8,310 bases of DNA from an uncultured Clostridia bacterium (GTDB lineage: Bacteria; Bacillota; Clostridia; Oscillospirales; Ruminococcaceae): contig CANDLP010000086.1 of assembly GCA_947385505.1 (NCBI GenBank), positions 1-8,310 on the forward strand, in the 5' to 3' direction. Positions 1 through 6,699 of the stretch are shown one piece after another. Every line of letters starts with the position of its first letter. Position 1 is the stretch's first letter. The position numbers and the translations under genes are program-made. The notes beneath the pieces are model-generated. The model worked only from the letters and a program-made list of their open reading frames with translations. It was not told where the DNA came from and did not search any database.

Positions 1-45
1 GATGACGCTCCGTGACTGGAGTTCAGACGTGTGCTCTTCCGATCT
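1..45 (+). other. Illumina adapter left at contig end (artefact)
   Basis: Positions 12-45 read as the 34-base Illumina read-2 adapter (begins GTGACTGGAGTTCAG, ends GCTCTTCCGATCT), recognised from memory as a standard library sequence. Positions 4-11 (GACGCTCC) sit where an 8-base i7 index would be, and positions 1-3 (GAT) fit the end of the P7 arm; these two points are inference because the match is short. The orientation fits unremoved adapter read-through. Translated in frame with the downstream gene it gives the well-known contaminant peptide DWSSDVCSSDL. Genomic sequence begins at about 46. Confidence 0.97.
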
Positions 46-46
46 A

Positions 47-793
47 GCGGAATGGATAGAATCGGTAAACTTTCTTTATGATAAATTTATTCCGTATCCT
101 CGCGGAGATGTGAGCGAATTTGATTATTATAAGGCTTTTGCGGTAGGCCTTGGGATAAAGGATTTTAAAATTGCCTGTCCCACACTTAAGTACAAGAAAC
201 AAAATTTTATAGAGGGAAAATATTTTGTTGTATATCCCGGAGGGACATTCAGTCAGAAGTTCTGGCCCGCTGAATACTATGCAAAAATATCAGAATATAT
301 ATACAAAAGGACAGGCTTCCTTGCGGTTTTACTTGGAGTTGCGCATGAGCAGTGGGTTGCCGATAATGTGAGAAAAAATCTGAATGCAGTTACGGCAATG
401 TCCACAATTGATCTGACAGGACGGACAAGCATCGGAGATGTTATAGATATTATCGGAAACGCGAAATTAGTAATATCCAACGATACTTCCGGGGCACACA
501 TTGCCTGCGCTGTAAAAACACCATGTGTTGTTATAGTGGGAGGCTGGCATTATAACCGATTTTTTCCTTACCATATCGAGGATATAAAACCCAATGACAA
601 GATACCGATTGTTGCCAGCACCGATATGTATTGTTACCACTGCGATTGGAACTGGGACACTATTGGAAAGCGTAATGAGGGCTGTTTGGATAGAATGAAG
701 CGGGGAGTCCCCAGTGAGTGTATAGAAAAAATCACTTATGAACAGGTTGAGGCTTTGGTAGAAAAGATGTTAGAGGACGAGGGATTATGTTAA
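47..793 (+). CDS. Glycosyltransferase family 9 (heptosyltransferase-like), 5'-truncated
   Basis: This is the C-terminal 248 residues of a GT9 glycosyltransferase, the family of ADP-heptose:LPS heptosyltransferases, which are cytoplasmic or peripheral enzymes moving a sugar from a nucleotide donor to a glycan acceptor. Visible GT9 features are the start of the C-terminal Rossmann domain (VVYPGG followed by KFWPAEYYAKI, about 225-290) and the donor-site segment NDTSGAH at 479-499, equivalent to the usual NDTGxxH. A cysteine-containing tail follows (CYHC near 630, then GC and EC), as in many GT9 proteins. Family members are usually about 330-380 residues, so roughly the first 100 residues are missing because the contig ends in adapter. 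The apparent upstream start at position 2 is artefactual. The stop overlaps the next gene by 7 bases. Linkage to ADP-heptose genes suggests heptose transfer, but the sugar is not proven. Confidence 0.88.
   Translation, partial: AEWIESVNFLYDKFIPYPRGDVSEFDYYKAFAVGLGIKDFKIACPTLKYKKQNFIEGKYFVVYPGGTFSQKFWPAEYYAKISEYIYKRTGFLAVLLGVAHEQWVADNVRKNLNAVTAMSTIDLTGRTSIGDVIDIIGNAKLVISNDTSGAHIACAVKTPCVVIVGGWHYNRFFPYHIEDIKPNDKIPIVASTDMYCYHCDWNWDTIGKRNEGCLDRMKRGVPSECIEKITYEQVEALVEKMLEDEGLC
772..783 (+). promoter_or_regulatory. Ribosome binding site for the pyruvyl transferase-like gene
   Basis: AGAGGA at 772-777 lies 9 bases before the ATG at 787 and is the best-spaced Shine-Dalgarno; GAGGG at 779-783 is too close (3 bases). 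It lies inside the end of the GT9 gene, whose stop codon (791-793) follows the new start, so translation is probably coupled. Confidence 0.6.
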
Positions 794-2601
794 ATTTGGG
801 AAATACTCTGCACTTTATCAATCGTGTAGATGAAACCAATTGTGGAGATAAAGTTTGTTGTCCGCTTATATATTATTTTGATTTTTTTAAAAAATATCAT
901 ATTCAAAGACACGACATTAGATTTATTGATTATGATTCTATTGCCCCAACAGATGTTGTTATTCTTGGAGGCGGAGGACTTTTTGATTATTCCGAGGCTA
1001 TAAATCGTGCAATTAATAAACTTCTTGATATCGGCGCGGCGGTAATAGCTTGGTCTCCTGGCTTAAATACTCACACAGAATATGACGGCGCCTTTAAGAC
1101 GAAAATTAATTTTGATAAATTTATAAAAATCAATCTTAGAGATTATGACAATCATTATGGTTTGCCATATTTGCCTGACGTTACCTGCAAGCTGGCAGAT
1201 ATAAAAAAAGAATATACTGTTAAACGCAAATACGGCGCAGCCTGTCATAAGGACTATCCAATAAAAGCGCTTGAAATATACGACCAAATTACAAACAATT
1301 CAGATGCAGACGATATTTTACGGTTTGTAGGTGAAAGCGAAATTATATTCACCAACAGCTTTCATATTGCTTATTGGTCTATGCTTATGGGAAAGAAGAC
1401 AGTATGCGTAAACTCTTTCAGCTCAAAATTTCTGACATATAAATACAAGCCAGAATACTGCGATACTGATAAAGACGAGCTTTCGGAATGTGTTAAAAGG
1501 GCAAAAAGCTATGACATAATTAGTGAATGTATAAAAGCAAATGACTGCTATTTTGAACAGGTAAAAGAAATAATCGAAAACAAATTAACGCCTGTAAGCG
1601 GCGGCAAGTCCGATTTCGCTCATATTACCACAGAAGCTGTACTCCGTGAACGAATTCGAGAAACACAGACCCTTGATGGCGATGTTCTTGTTTCACAATT
1701 ATTTATCAATGACGGAACAGGTTATTTTGAAGAGAAAAAAAGAGCGGCTATCAACAATGTTTGGGGAGATGACGAGTGCTTTGTACGATTTGACATTTCA
1801 GGGTATCCAAACATTAAGGAATTGCGTTTTGATCCTACCGAAGGTAAATTCTGCAAGTTAGAAATTATTTCTGCCGCCACTGAAAGCGGAAGCGTGGAGT
1901 TAATTCCGGAAGCTGCTGTTAAAAGCGGTAATTTTGATGTTTTTCTCAATACAGATCCTCAATATTTTATTTCTTCGGTCTGCCGCACGTTTTTGAAAAT
2001 AAAGTTTAGAATTTGTCTTCTGTCAAATTTTGATTTTGAACAAAACATAAGAGAATATGTTAAAAGTCAGAAAAATAATACGGAAAAGCTTTTTAATGAT
2101 ATTAAACAGAAAAACCATATCATTGACAGTCAAAATTCAAAGCTGAGCGAGCAAGGCACAATCATTGAAAGTCAAAGTTCAAAACTGAATGAACAAGACT
2201 CAATAATCGACAGTCAAAACGCAAAGCTGAATGAGCAAAGCACAATCATCGACAGCCTAAATGTAAAGCTGAATGAGCAAAGCTCAATTATCGACAGCCA
2301 AAATGAAAAGCTGAACGAACAAAGCTTAATTATTGACAATCAAAATGAAACAAATAAAAATTTAAATGACGCTATCCGGCATAAGATTTCGGAAATAGAA
2401 GTATGCGGCAACAGAATAGAGACTTTCTTGGAAGAAATACATGAAAAGTCGAGCGCCATTGATTCTGTGCAGCAGCAGCTTGAACATACAAGGAACGAGC
2501 TGAACTCTTTATATAATTCTCGGTCATGGAGAATCACAGCTCCTTTGCGGAAAATATTTTCGTTTTTCAGGAGGCTGCTTAAAGGAGAAAAAACAGTATG
2601 A
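787..2601 (+). CDS. Polysaccharide pyruvyl transferase-like protein with repeat coiled coil
   Basis: A 604-residue multi-part protein. Residues about 1-290 resemble the polysaccharide pyruvyl transferase family (PF04230 type), which transfers pyruvate from phosphoenolpyruvate to sugars of surface glycans: N18-C-G-D near the N-terminus, a Gly-rich VVILGGGGLFD at 57-67, and S-E-I-I-F-T-N-S-F-H193 matching the family's conserved S..vvt.RlHg region. Residues about 300-415 form a second domain, probably beta-rich, with an ELRFDP motif (345-350) that I recall from other polysaccharide-locus glycosyltransferases; its role is unknown to me. Residues about 420-575 are a predicted coiled coil with five 14-residue repeats (445-514). 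The tail holds SRSWRITAPLR (578-588), a motif recurrent at the ends of glycan-assembly proteins, then the basic amphipathic stretch KIFSFFRRLLKG. The start overlaps the GT9 gene by 7 bases, and the stop overlaps the next start (ATGA, 2598-2601). Pyruvylation is inferred from family only; the true substrate is unknown. Rows counted by hand are AT-richer than the heptose genes downstream. Confidence 0.75.
   Translation: MLNLGNTLHFINRVDETNCGDKVCCPLIYYFDFFKKYHIQRHDIRFIDYDSIAPTDVVILGGGGLFDYSEAINRAINKLLDIGAAVIAWSPGLNTHTEYDGAFKTKINFDKFIKINLRDYDNHYGLPYLPDVTCKLADIKKEYTVKRKYGAACHKDYPIKALEIYDQITNNSDADDILRFVGESEIIFTNSFHIAYWSMLMGKKTVCVNSFSSKFLTYKYKPEYCDTDKDELSECVKRAKSYDIISECIKANDCYFEQVKEIIENKLTPVSGGKSDFAHITTEAVLRERIRETQTLDGDVLVSQLFINDGTGYFEEKKRAAINNVWGDDECFVRFDISGYPNIKELRFDPTEGKFCKLEIISAATESGSVELIPEAAVKSGNFDVFLNTDPQYFISSVCRTFLKIKFRICLLSNFDFEQNIREYVKSQKNNTEKLFNDIKQKNHIIDSQNSKLSEQGTIIESQSSKLNEQDSIIDSQNAKLNEQSTIIDSLNVKLNEQSSIIDSQNEKLNEQSLIIDNQNETNKNLNDAIRHKISEIEVCGNRIETFLEEIHEKSSAIDSVQQQLEHTRNELNSLYNSRSWRITAPLRKIFSFFRRLLKGEKTV
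2119..2349 (+). repeat. In-frame 42-base tandem repeats encoding a 14-residue coiled-coil unit
   Basis: Five complete 42-base units start at 2119, 2161, 2203, 2245 and 2287, and a decaying sixth runs from 2329 to about 2349. Each encodes a variant of IIDSQNxKLNEQSx. Fourteen residues equal two heptads. With the second Ile as position a, the a sites hold Ile and Leu and the d sites hold Gln, so this looks like a coiled coil with a partly polar core. Units differ at several bases, many of them silent (ATC/ATA/ATT, GAG/GAA), so the array is not freshly duplicated. The surrounding residues (about 420-575) extend the coiled coil without strict repetition. Confidence 0.93.
2581..2587 (+). promoter_or_regulatory. 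Ribosome binding site for the rgpF-like gene
   Basis: AAAGGAG ends 10 bases before the ATG at 2598. It lies within the last codons of the preceding gene, and the ATGA stop/start overlap makes coupled re-initiation likely. Confidence 0.75.
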
Positions 2602-4532
2602 TTTTAAAAAACACCGTCAAAAGATTATGCGTTTATTTCATATATGATAAGGACGGAATAATTGACGACTATATCATCTATCAGTTAGAGGATATGAAAA
2701 AAAATGTTTCCTTTCTTCACTGTGTTATAAACGGGACATTAACAAAAGAGGGCAAGAAAAGATTGAAGGCTGTCGCTGACGAGGTGTTTGAGCGTGAAAA
2801 CAAAGGCAATGATATAGGCGCTTATAAGGCGGCGCTTGAGCATATCGGCTGGAACAAAATCAGCAGCTTTGACGAGCTGATACTGATGAACAACACCTGC
2901 TTTGGTCCGGTGTATCCTTTTAAAGAAGCTTTTGATTGGTCAATAAAAAAGGATGCAGACCTGTGGGGGCTTACATACGGTGAAAAGGCAGACTGGTTCG
3001 GAAAAAAAGACTATCTGCATTATTGCAAGGGAAATCTGCATATACAATCGTATTTTTTGTGCATGAGAAGTTCGCTGTTTAAAAATAATTTCCTAAAAAA
3101 TTTTTTTGAAGAAATTCCCGATGATTCAAGCTATATAACCTCGGTTTGCTTTTATGAATATGCCTTCCCCGGATATTTTGAAAATCGGGGATTCAAAAGC
3201 GCCGTATACTGTAACGATAAGAAAAATCTTAATTATCCGCTGCTTCACGATCCGGTATTTTTGTTAAAAAATTTTCACATGCCTCTGTTCAAAAAGCGCA
3301 GCTTTTTCCACCATTATACCGATATAATGGCAAATACAGGCGGTCAGGCTGCCTACGAATTAATTAAATATATAGAATCCGAAACTGATTATGATATGTC
3401 ATTGGTATGGAAATCTATTCTTCGGACCTGCAGCTTATCCGACATGGTGCGCTGCGCTCAATTAAACAGAGTTCTTTCAAGCAAGACAATCACAGGCGAG
3501 AATCGCGGCTCTTTAAAAGTCGGCGTTATATTTCATCTTTTTTATGAGGATATTTTTGAAGAATCAATTCAATATTTAAAGAGTTTTTCTTCCGATACTG
3601 ATATTTTGATAACCACCAATAACGAAAAAAAGGCGAAAACTATTCAGGCGCTTCTTGAAAAGCAAGGCACACAAGCAGCAATATCGGTAATAAGCAACAG
3701 AGGAAGAGACATATCGGCTTTATTAGTCGGCGGAGCGGAATTTGTCAAGGAGCACGGTCTTATTTGTTTTGCTCACGATAAAAAAACCGCACAGATAAAG
3801 CCGGAAGGCGTTGGACGCTCGTGGAGATATAAGCTGTATCAAAACACATTTGGTACCAAAGAATATGTCGAAAATGTTATAGACGCCTTTGAAAAGGAAA
3901 AGCAATTGGGCATTGCCTTTCCTTCGCCTCCAAACCATCATCAGTACGCCTACAATATAGGAAACGGATGGGGCGGCAACTTTTATAACACTGACAAGCT
4001 GTTAAATGATTTTGGAGTAACGGTCAAGAGAAACGAGCATTATTTATGTGTTGCGCCGTTGGGTACTTGCTTTTGGTTCAGACCAAAAGCGCTCGAAAAA
4101 CTGTTTGAGGGATACGATGGTGAGGGCTGGCAGTATGAGGATTTCCCCTGCGAACCGAACCGCTGGGATCAGACTATTCTTCACGCGATTGAAAGAGCTT
4201 ATGCGTATTTTGCGCAGGATGCGGGATACTATCCTGTTTATCTTTATAACAGCGATTTTACTGCGATCGAGCTGACAAACCTCGAATTCTTTAAGGTCGG
4301 ATCGGGAGATATGAGAGCTTGGGTCGAGAAGCTCGCTATGGAGGGAATCGGTCATGTTAAGGAATCAAACCGCGATACAATGCCTATGTATGATCAACAA
4401 GTAAATTACGGAATAAAACAAAGCATGATACATCTTGCCTATGCGATCAGATGCAAATATCCTAAGTTCTGGAAATTTCTGCTTCCATTCCGCAGGCTGG
4501 GACAAAAAATTCTAAGAATAAAAACGAAATAG
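2598..4532 (+). CDS. Rhamnan synthesis F (RgpF-like) family glycosyltransferase
   Basis: A 644-residue protein of the RgpF family (PF05045 type), whose founding members help build rhamnose-containing wall polysaccharides of streptococci; many relatives sit in capsule and O-antigen loci. It is likely cytoplasmic and membrane-associated. The first half carries ENKGNDIGAYKAAL (67-80) and LILMNNTCFGPVYPF (94-108). The second half carries SNRGRDISALL (366-376), LICFAHDKK (388-396), a WFRPKALEKLF block (493-503) and WDQTILHAIERA (523-534), the last typical of RgpF C-termini. The N-x-G-x-D-I motifs recur in both halves, suggesting two related domains. The C-terminus (PKFWKFLLPFRRL, 622-634, then basic residues) could bind the membrane surface. 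It starts by a 4-base ATGA overlap with the preceding gene, and its TAG stop (4530-4532) overlaps the next gene's ribosome binding site. Donor sugar and linkage cannot be read from sequence, and no dTDP-rhamnose genes are in the window. Confidence 0.86.
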   Translation: MILKNTVKRLCVYFIYDKDGIIDDYIIYQLEDMKKNVSFLHCVINGTLTKEGKKRLKAVADEVFERENKGNDIGAYKAALEHIGWNKISSFDELILMNNTCFGPVYPFKEAFDWSIKKDADLWGLTYGEKADWFGKKDYLHYCKGNLHIQSYFLCMRSSLFKNNFLKNFFEEIPDDSSYITSVCFYEYAFPGYFENRGFKSAVYCNDKKNLNYPLLHDPVFLLKNFHMPLFKKRSFFHHYTDIMANTGGQAAYELIKYIESETDYDMSLVWKSILRTCSLSDMVRCAQLNRVLSSKTITGENRGSLKVGVIFHLFYEDIFEESIQYLKSFSSDTDILITTNNEKKAKTIQALLEKQGTQAAISVISNRGRDISALLVGGAEFVKEHGLICFAHDKKTAQIKPEGVGRSWRYKLYQNTFGTKEYVENVIDAFEKEKQLGIAFPSPPNHHQYAYNIGNGWGGNFYNTDKLLNDFGVTVKRNEHYLCVAPLGTCFWFRPKALEKLFEGYDGEGWQYEDFPCEPNRWDQTILHAIERAYAYFAQDAGYYPVYLYNSDFTAIELTNLEFFKVGSGDMRAWVEKLAMEGIGHVKESNRDTMPMYDQQVNYGIKQSMIHLAYAIRCKYPKFWKFLLPFRRLGQKILRIKTK

Positions 4533-4535
4533 GAG
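4531..4535 (+). promoter_or_regulatory. Ribosome binding site deciding the gmhA start
   Basis: AGGAG is 8 bases before the ATG at 4544 but only 3 bases before another ATG at 4539, which would give a two-codon ORF (ATG AAA TGA). The spacing favours 4544. The A and G at 4531-4532 also belong to the preceding TAG stop. Confidence 0.7.
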
Positions 4536-4543
4536 CTTATGAA

Positions 4544-5209
4544 ATGAAGAAAAAAGAAAAAACACCGAATCAGCTTATGGACGAGCTTTTTGAAAGATAT
4601 CCTATGCTGACCGTCTGCAAGGACGGCATTATCAAGGCTTATGATTGTTTGAAGAATTCTTATGCTTCGGGCGGTAAGCTTTTGACGGCAGGAAACGGAG
4701 GAAGCGCCGCCGATTCCGAGCATATAGCAGGCGAGCTTATGAAGTCTTTTTTGTTTAACCGAAAGATCAAATCGGATTTTCAGGAAAAGCTTATCCGCAG
4801 TTTCGGTGAAGACGGCGAACAATTAGCAAATAAAATAGAGGGAGCGCTTTCCGCTGTTCCCCTTACCTCAATGCCCGCTCTAACCAGCGCCTTTGCCAAC
4901 GACGTGGACGCGGCGGTGTCCTTTGCGCAAATGCTTTACGGCTACGGGAAAAGCGGCGATGTATTTCTCGGAATTTCCACCTCCGGCAATTCCAAAAATA
5001 TAATTTACGCTCTTATGACCGCTAAAGCGATGGGCATTACATCAATTGCCCTTACCGGCGGAAACGGAGGCAAATGCAGGGAGCTTGCCGATATTGTAAT
5101 TTGTGCTCCCGAAACCGAAACATTTAAGATTCAGGAGCTTCATCTTCCGATATATCATGCGTTATGCTCAATGCTGGAGGCAAATTTTTTTGAGGAAAGG
5201 CAATGTTGA
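4544..5209 (+). CDS. gmhA: Sedoheptulose 7-phosphate isomerase (SIS domain)
   Basis: A 221-residue cytoplasmic SIS-domain enzyme that converts D-sedoheptulose 7-phosphate to D-glycero-D-manno-heptose 7-phosphate, the first committed step to nucleotide-heptose. Phosphate-binding motifs AGNGGSAADSEH (49-60) and GISTSGNS (143-150) are present. By alignment from memory with E. coli GmhA, the active-site residues H61, E65, Q172 and H180 correspond to H60, E64, Q197 and H205 here; the Q-to-H spacing (8) is identical. It is longer than the roughly 192-residue E. coli enzyme, mainly through about 27 extra residues between E64 and the ISTSGNS motif (roughly 70-105, charged, probably helical). I recall similar extended forms among Firmicute SIS proteins. 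It overlaps hldE by 7 bases. The retained catalytic set and the flanking hldE and gmhB make the function secure; a distant SIS sugar isomerase is the only real alternative. Confidence 0.92.
   Translation: MKKKEKTPNQLMDELFERYPMLTVCKDGIIKAYDCLKNSYASGGKLLTAGNGGSAADSEHIAGELMKSFLFNRKIKSDFQEKLIRSFGEDGEQLANKIEGALSAVPLTSMPALTSAFANDVDAAVSFAQMLYGYGKSGDVFLGISTSGNSKNIIYALMTAKAMGITSIALTGGNGGKCRELADIVICAPETETFKIQELHLPIYHALCSMLEANFFEERQC
5192..5200 (+). promoter_or_regulatory. Ribosome binding site deciding the hldE start
   Basis: GAGG (5192-5195) is 7 bases before ATG 5203, and AAAGG (5196-5200) is 11 bases before the in-frame ATG at 5212 (Met4). The first pairing is better spaced, so 5203 is preferred, with 5212 possible. 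The site lies inside the end of gmhA. Confidence 0.55.
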
Positions 5210-6681
5210 AGATGTCCGATATACTGTTTGATATAAACAAGTTTAAAAAAGCAAAAATCGTCGTGTTCGGAGATATGATGATCGACGAATACCTTTCAGG
5301 CGATGTTTCCAGAATTTCTCCCGAAGCGCCTGTTCCAGTAGTACATATTCAGCAGGAAACCAAACGTTTGGGCGGCGCGGGCAATGTGGTGCGTAATCTT
5401 TGCGCATTGGGAGCCGATGTGATTCCGATAAGCTGTATAGGAAACGATATCAGCGGAAAATGGCTAATAAAGCGTTTTAAAGAGTACAATCTGAATACCC
5501 GCGGAATCATTGAAAACGATGACTCCGTTACCGGAATAAAAACACGCGTAACTTCTCAAAATCAGCAGCTTTTGAGATATGACAGGGAAATTATAAAAAA
5601 TGTTCCCGACAGCTTTACCGAATGGCTTTCCGAAAACGTATCCGAGCTTATTTCCGGTGCGGACGCCGTTATAATTTCCGATTACGGAAAAGGCGTTGTA
5701 ACATCTGATACGGCAAAAATAATGATTGACGCGGCGTTAAAATACAACATTCCGATTATTGTCGATCCTAAAGGAAGCAATTACGTCAAATACGGCGGCG
5801 CAACGGTATGCACTCCCAACATGAAGGAAATTCAAACGGCAGTGGGAAGAAACGTCTCGTCGGAGGAGGAAATTGCGGCGGCCGGAAAAGAACTGTGCGA
5901 AAAATGCAATATACATTATATTCTCGCTACCCGTTCGGAAAAAGGCATGTCGCTGATCAACGGTAAAAACGGTGAAAAAAGTGATTATCCCGCTCTTGCC
6001 AAAGAGGTGATAGACGTCACGGGCGCCGGAGATACGGTAATTTCCGTATTTTCCCTTTGTTTTGCTTTGGGGGCAAGCTTTGACGACTGCTGCAAAATCG
6101 CTAACATAGCGGCGTCGATCGTCGTATCGAAATTCGGCGCGTCCGTTGCTTATCCTGAGGAAATAGAGGAGATAATATTCGGCAGCTCTTATCACAGTAA
6201 TAAGGTTCTTACACAGGGACAGGCAAAGAAAAAAGCTGATTTTTTGCGTCGGCAGGGCAAAAAAATAGTGTTTACCAACGGTTGTTTTGATATACTTCAC
6301 GCGGGACACGCCGCTTCGTTCAAACAGGCGCGGGAGCTTGGCGGCGTGCTTTTTGTCGGTATAAACAGCGACGCGTCGGTCAAGCGGCTGAAAGGAGAAA
6401 GCCGCCCTGTTGTTGATGAAACAAACAGGCTGAAGCTGCTTGAAGCTATTACATATATTGATTATCTGATATTGTTTGACAGCGATACGCCCGAAGATTT
6501 GATAAAAGAAATTGTTCCTGATATATTGGTTAAAGGCAGGGATTGGGAAGGAAAAGAAGTTGCGGGCGGAAAATTTGTTGAAGAAAACGGCGGTAAAGTC
6601 TGCTTTATTGATCTGGAAAAGGGTTTGTCAACAACAAATTTGATTCATAAAATTATTGAGACCAATATCAATCAGCGTTGA
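5203..6681 (+). CDS. hldE: Bifunctional heptose 7-phosphate kinase / heptose 1-phosphate adenylyltransferase
   Basis: A 492-residue fusion matching the usual length of HldE (RfaE). The N-terminal PfkB/ribokinase-type domain (about 1-320) phosphorylates heptose 7-phosphate at C1. It shows RISPEAPVPVV (37-47), the sugar-binding GGAGN (57-61), DYGKG (160-164), and DVTGAGDT (271-278) with the catalytic base D277. The C-terminal nucleotidyltransferase domain (about 350-492) makes ADP-heptose from ATP and heptose 1-phosphate. It shows FTNGCFDILHAGH (357-369) with the HxGH signature H366/H369, then GINSD (386-390) and VKGRDW (443-448). Both active sites look intact. Between its two steps the 7-phosphate must be removed by GmhB, encoded next. 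The start overlaps gmhA by 7 bases, and gmhB begins 18 bases after its stop. Base composition is clearly higher in GC than the pyruvyl transferase-like gene. Product location is the cytoplasm. Confidence 0.96.
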   Translation: MLKMSDILFDINKFKKAKIVVFGDMMIDEYLSGDVSRISPEAPVPVVHIQQETKRLGGAGNVVRNLCALGADVIPISCIGNDISGKWLIKRFKEYNLNTRGIIENDDSVTGIKTRVTSQNQQLLRYDREIIKNVPDSFTEWLSENVSELISGADAVIISDYGKGVVTSDTAKIMIDAALKYNIPIIVDPKGSNYVKYGGATVCTPNMKEIQTAVGRNVSSEEEIAAAGKELCEKCNIHYILATRSEKGMSLINGKNGEKSDYPALAKEVIDVTGAGDTVISVFSLCFALGASFDDCCKIANIAASIVVSKFGASVAYPEEIEEIIFGSSYHSNKVLTQGQAKKKADFLRRQGKKIVFTNGCFDILHAGHAASFKQARELGGVLFVGINSDASVKRLKGESRPVVDETNRLKLLEAITYIDYLILFDSDTPEDLIKEIVPDILVKGRDWEGKEVAGGKFVEENGGKVCFIDLEKGLSTTNLIHKIIETNINQR

Positions 6682-6686
6682 AAACA

Positions 6687-6692
6687 AAGGAG
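6687..6692 (+). promoter_or_regulatory. Ribosome binding site supporting a TTG start for gmhB
   Basis: AAGGAG ends 7 bases before the TTG at 6700. No ATG or GTG exists in this frame between the upstream in-frame stop (6679-6681) and the conserved N-terminal motif, so TTG is the only workable start. Confidence 0.85.
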
Positions 6693-6699
6693 AGGAAAG

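Noticed and set aside
2..46. Apparent start codon and first 15 residues of the first reading frame
   Set aside because: They are encoded by sequencing adapter, not by the genome.
2119..2349. Regular repeats considered as a CRISPR array or DNA-level iteron
   Set aside because: Repeats are contiguous without spacers, in frame, and conserve protein heptads with silent base differences, so selection is on the protein.
4539..4547. Two-codon ORF (ATG AAA TGA) just before gmhA, considered as a leader or regulatory uORF
   Set aside because: The Shine-Dalgarno is only 3 bases away, too close for efficient initiation, while ATG 4544 is ideally spaced; a chance overlap is enough.
4439..4822. 127-codon minus-strand frame across the rgpF-like/gmhA junction
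   Set aside because: No family resemblance, and it runs antisense to two well-supported genes and their ribosome binding site.
5203..6180. hldE N-terminal half considered as a generic ribokinase or fructokinase
   Set aside because: Fusion to a nucleotidyltransferase with HxGH, and flanking gmhA and gmhB, identify it as HldE.
5737..6309. 190-codon open frame on the minus strand opposite hldE
   Set aside because: It lies wholly inside a gene with both active sites intact, has no recognisable domain, and would be the only minus-strand gene in the window; its openness is a by-product of hldE codon use.
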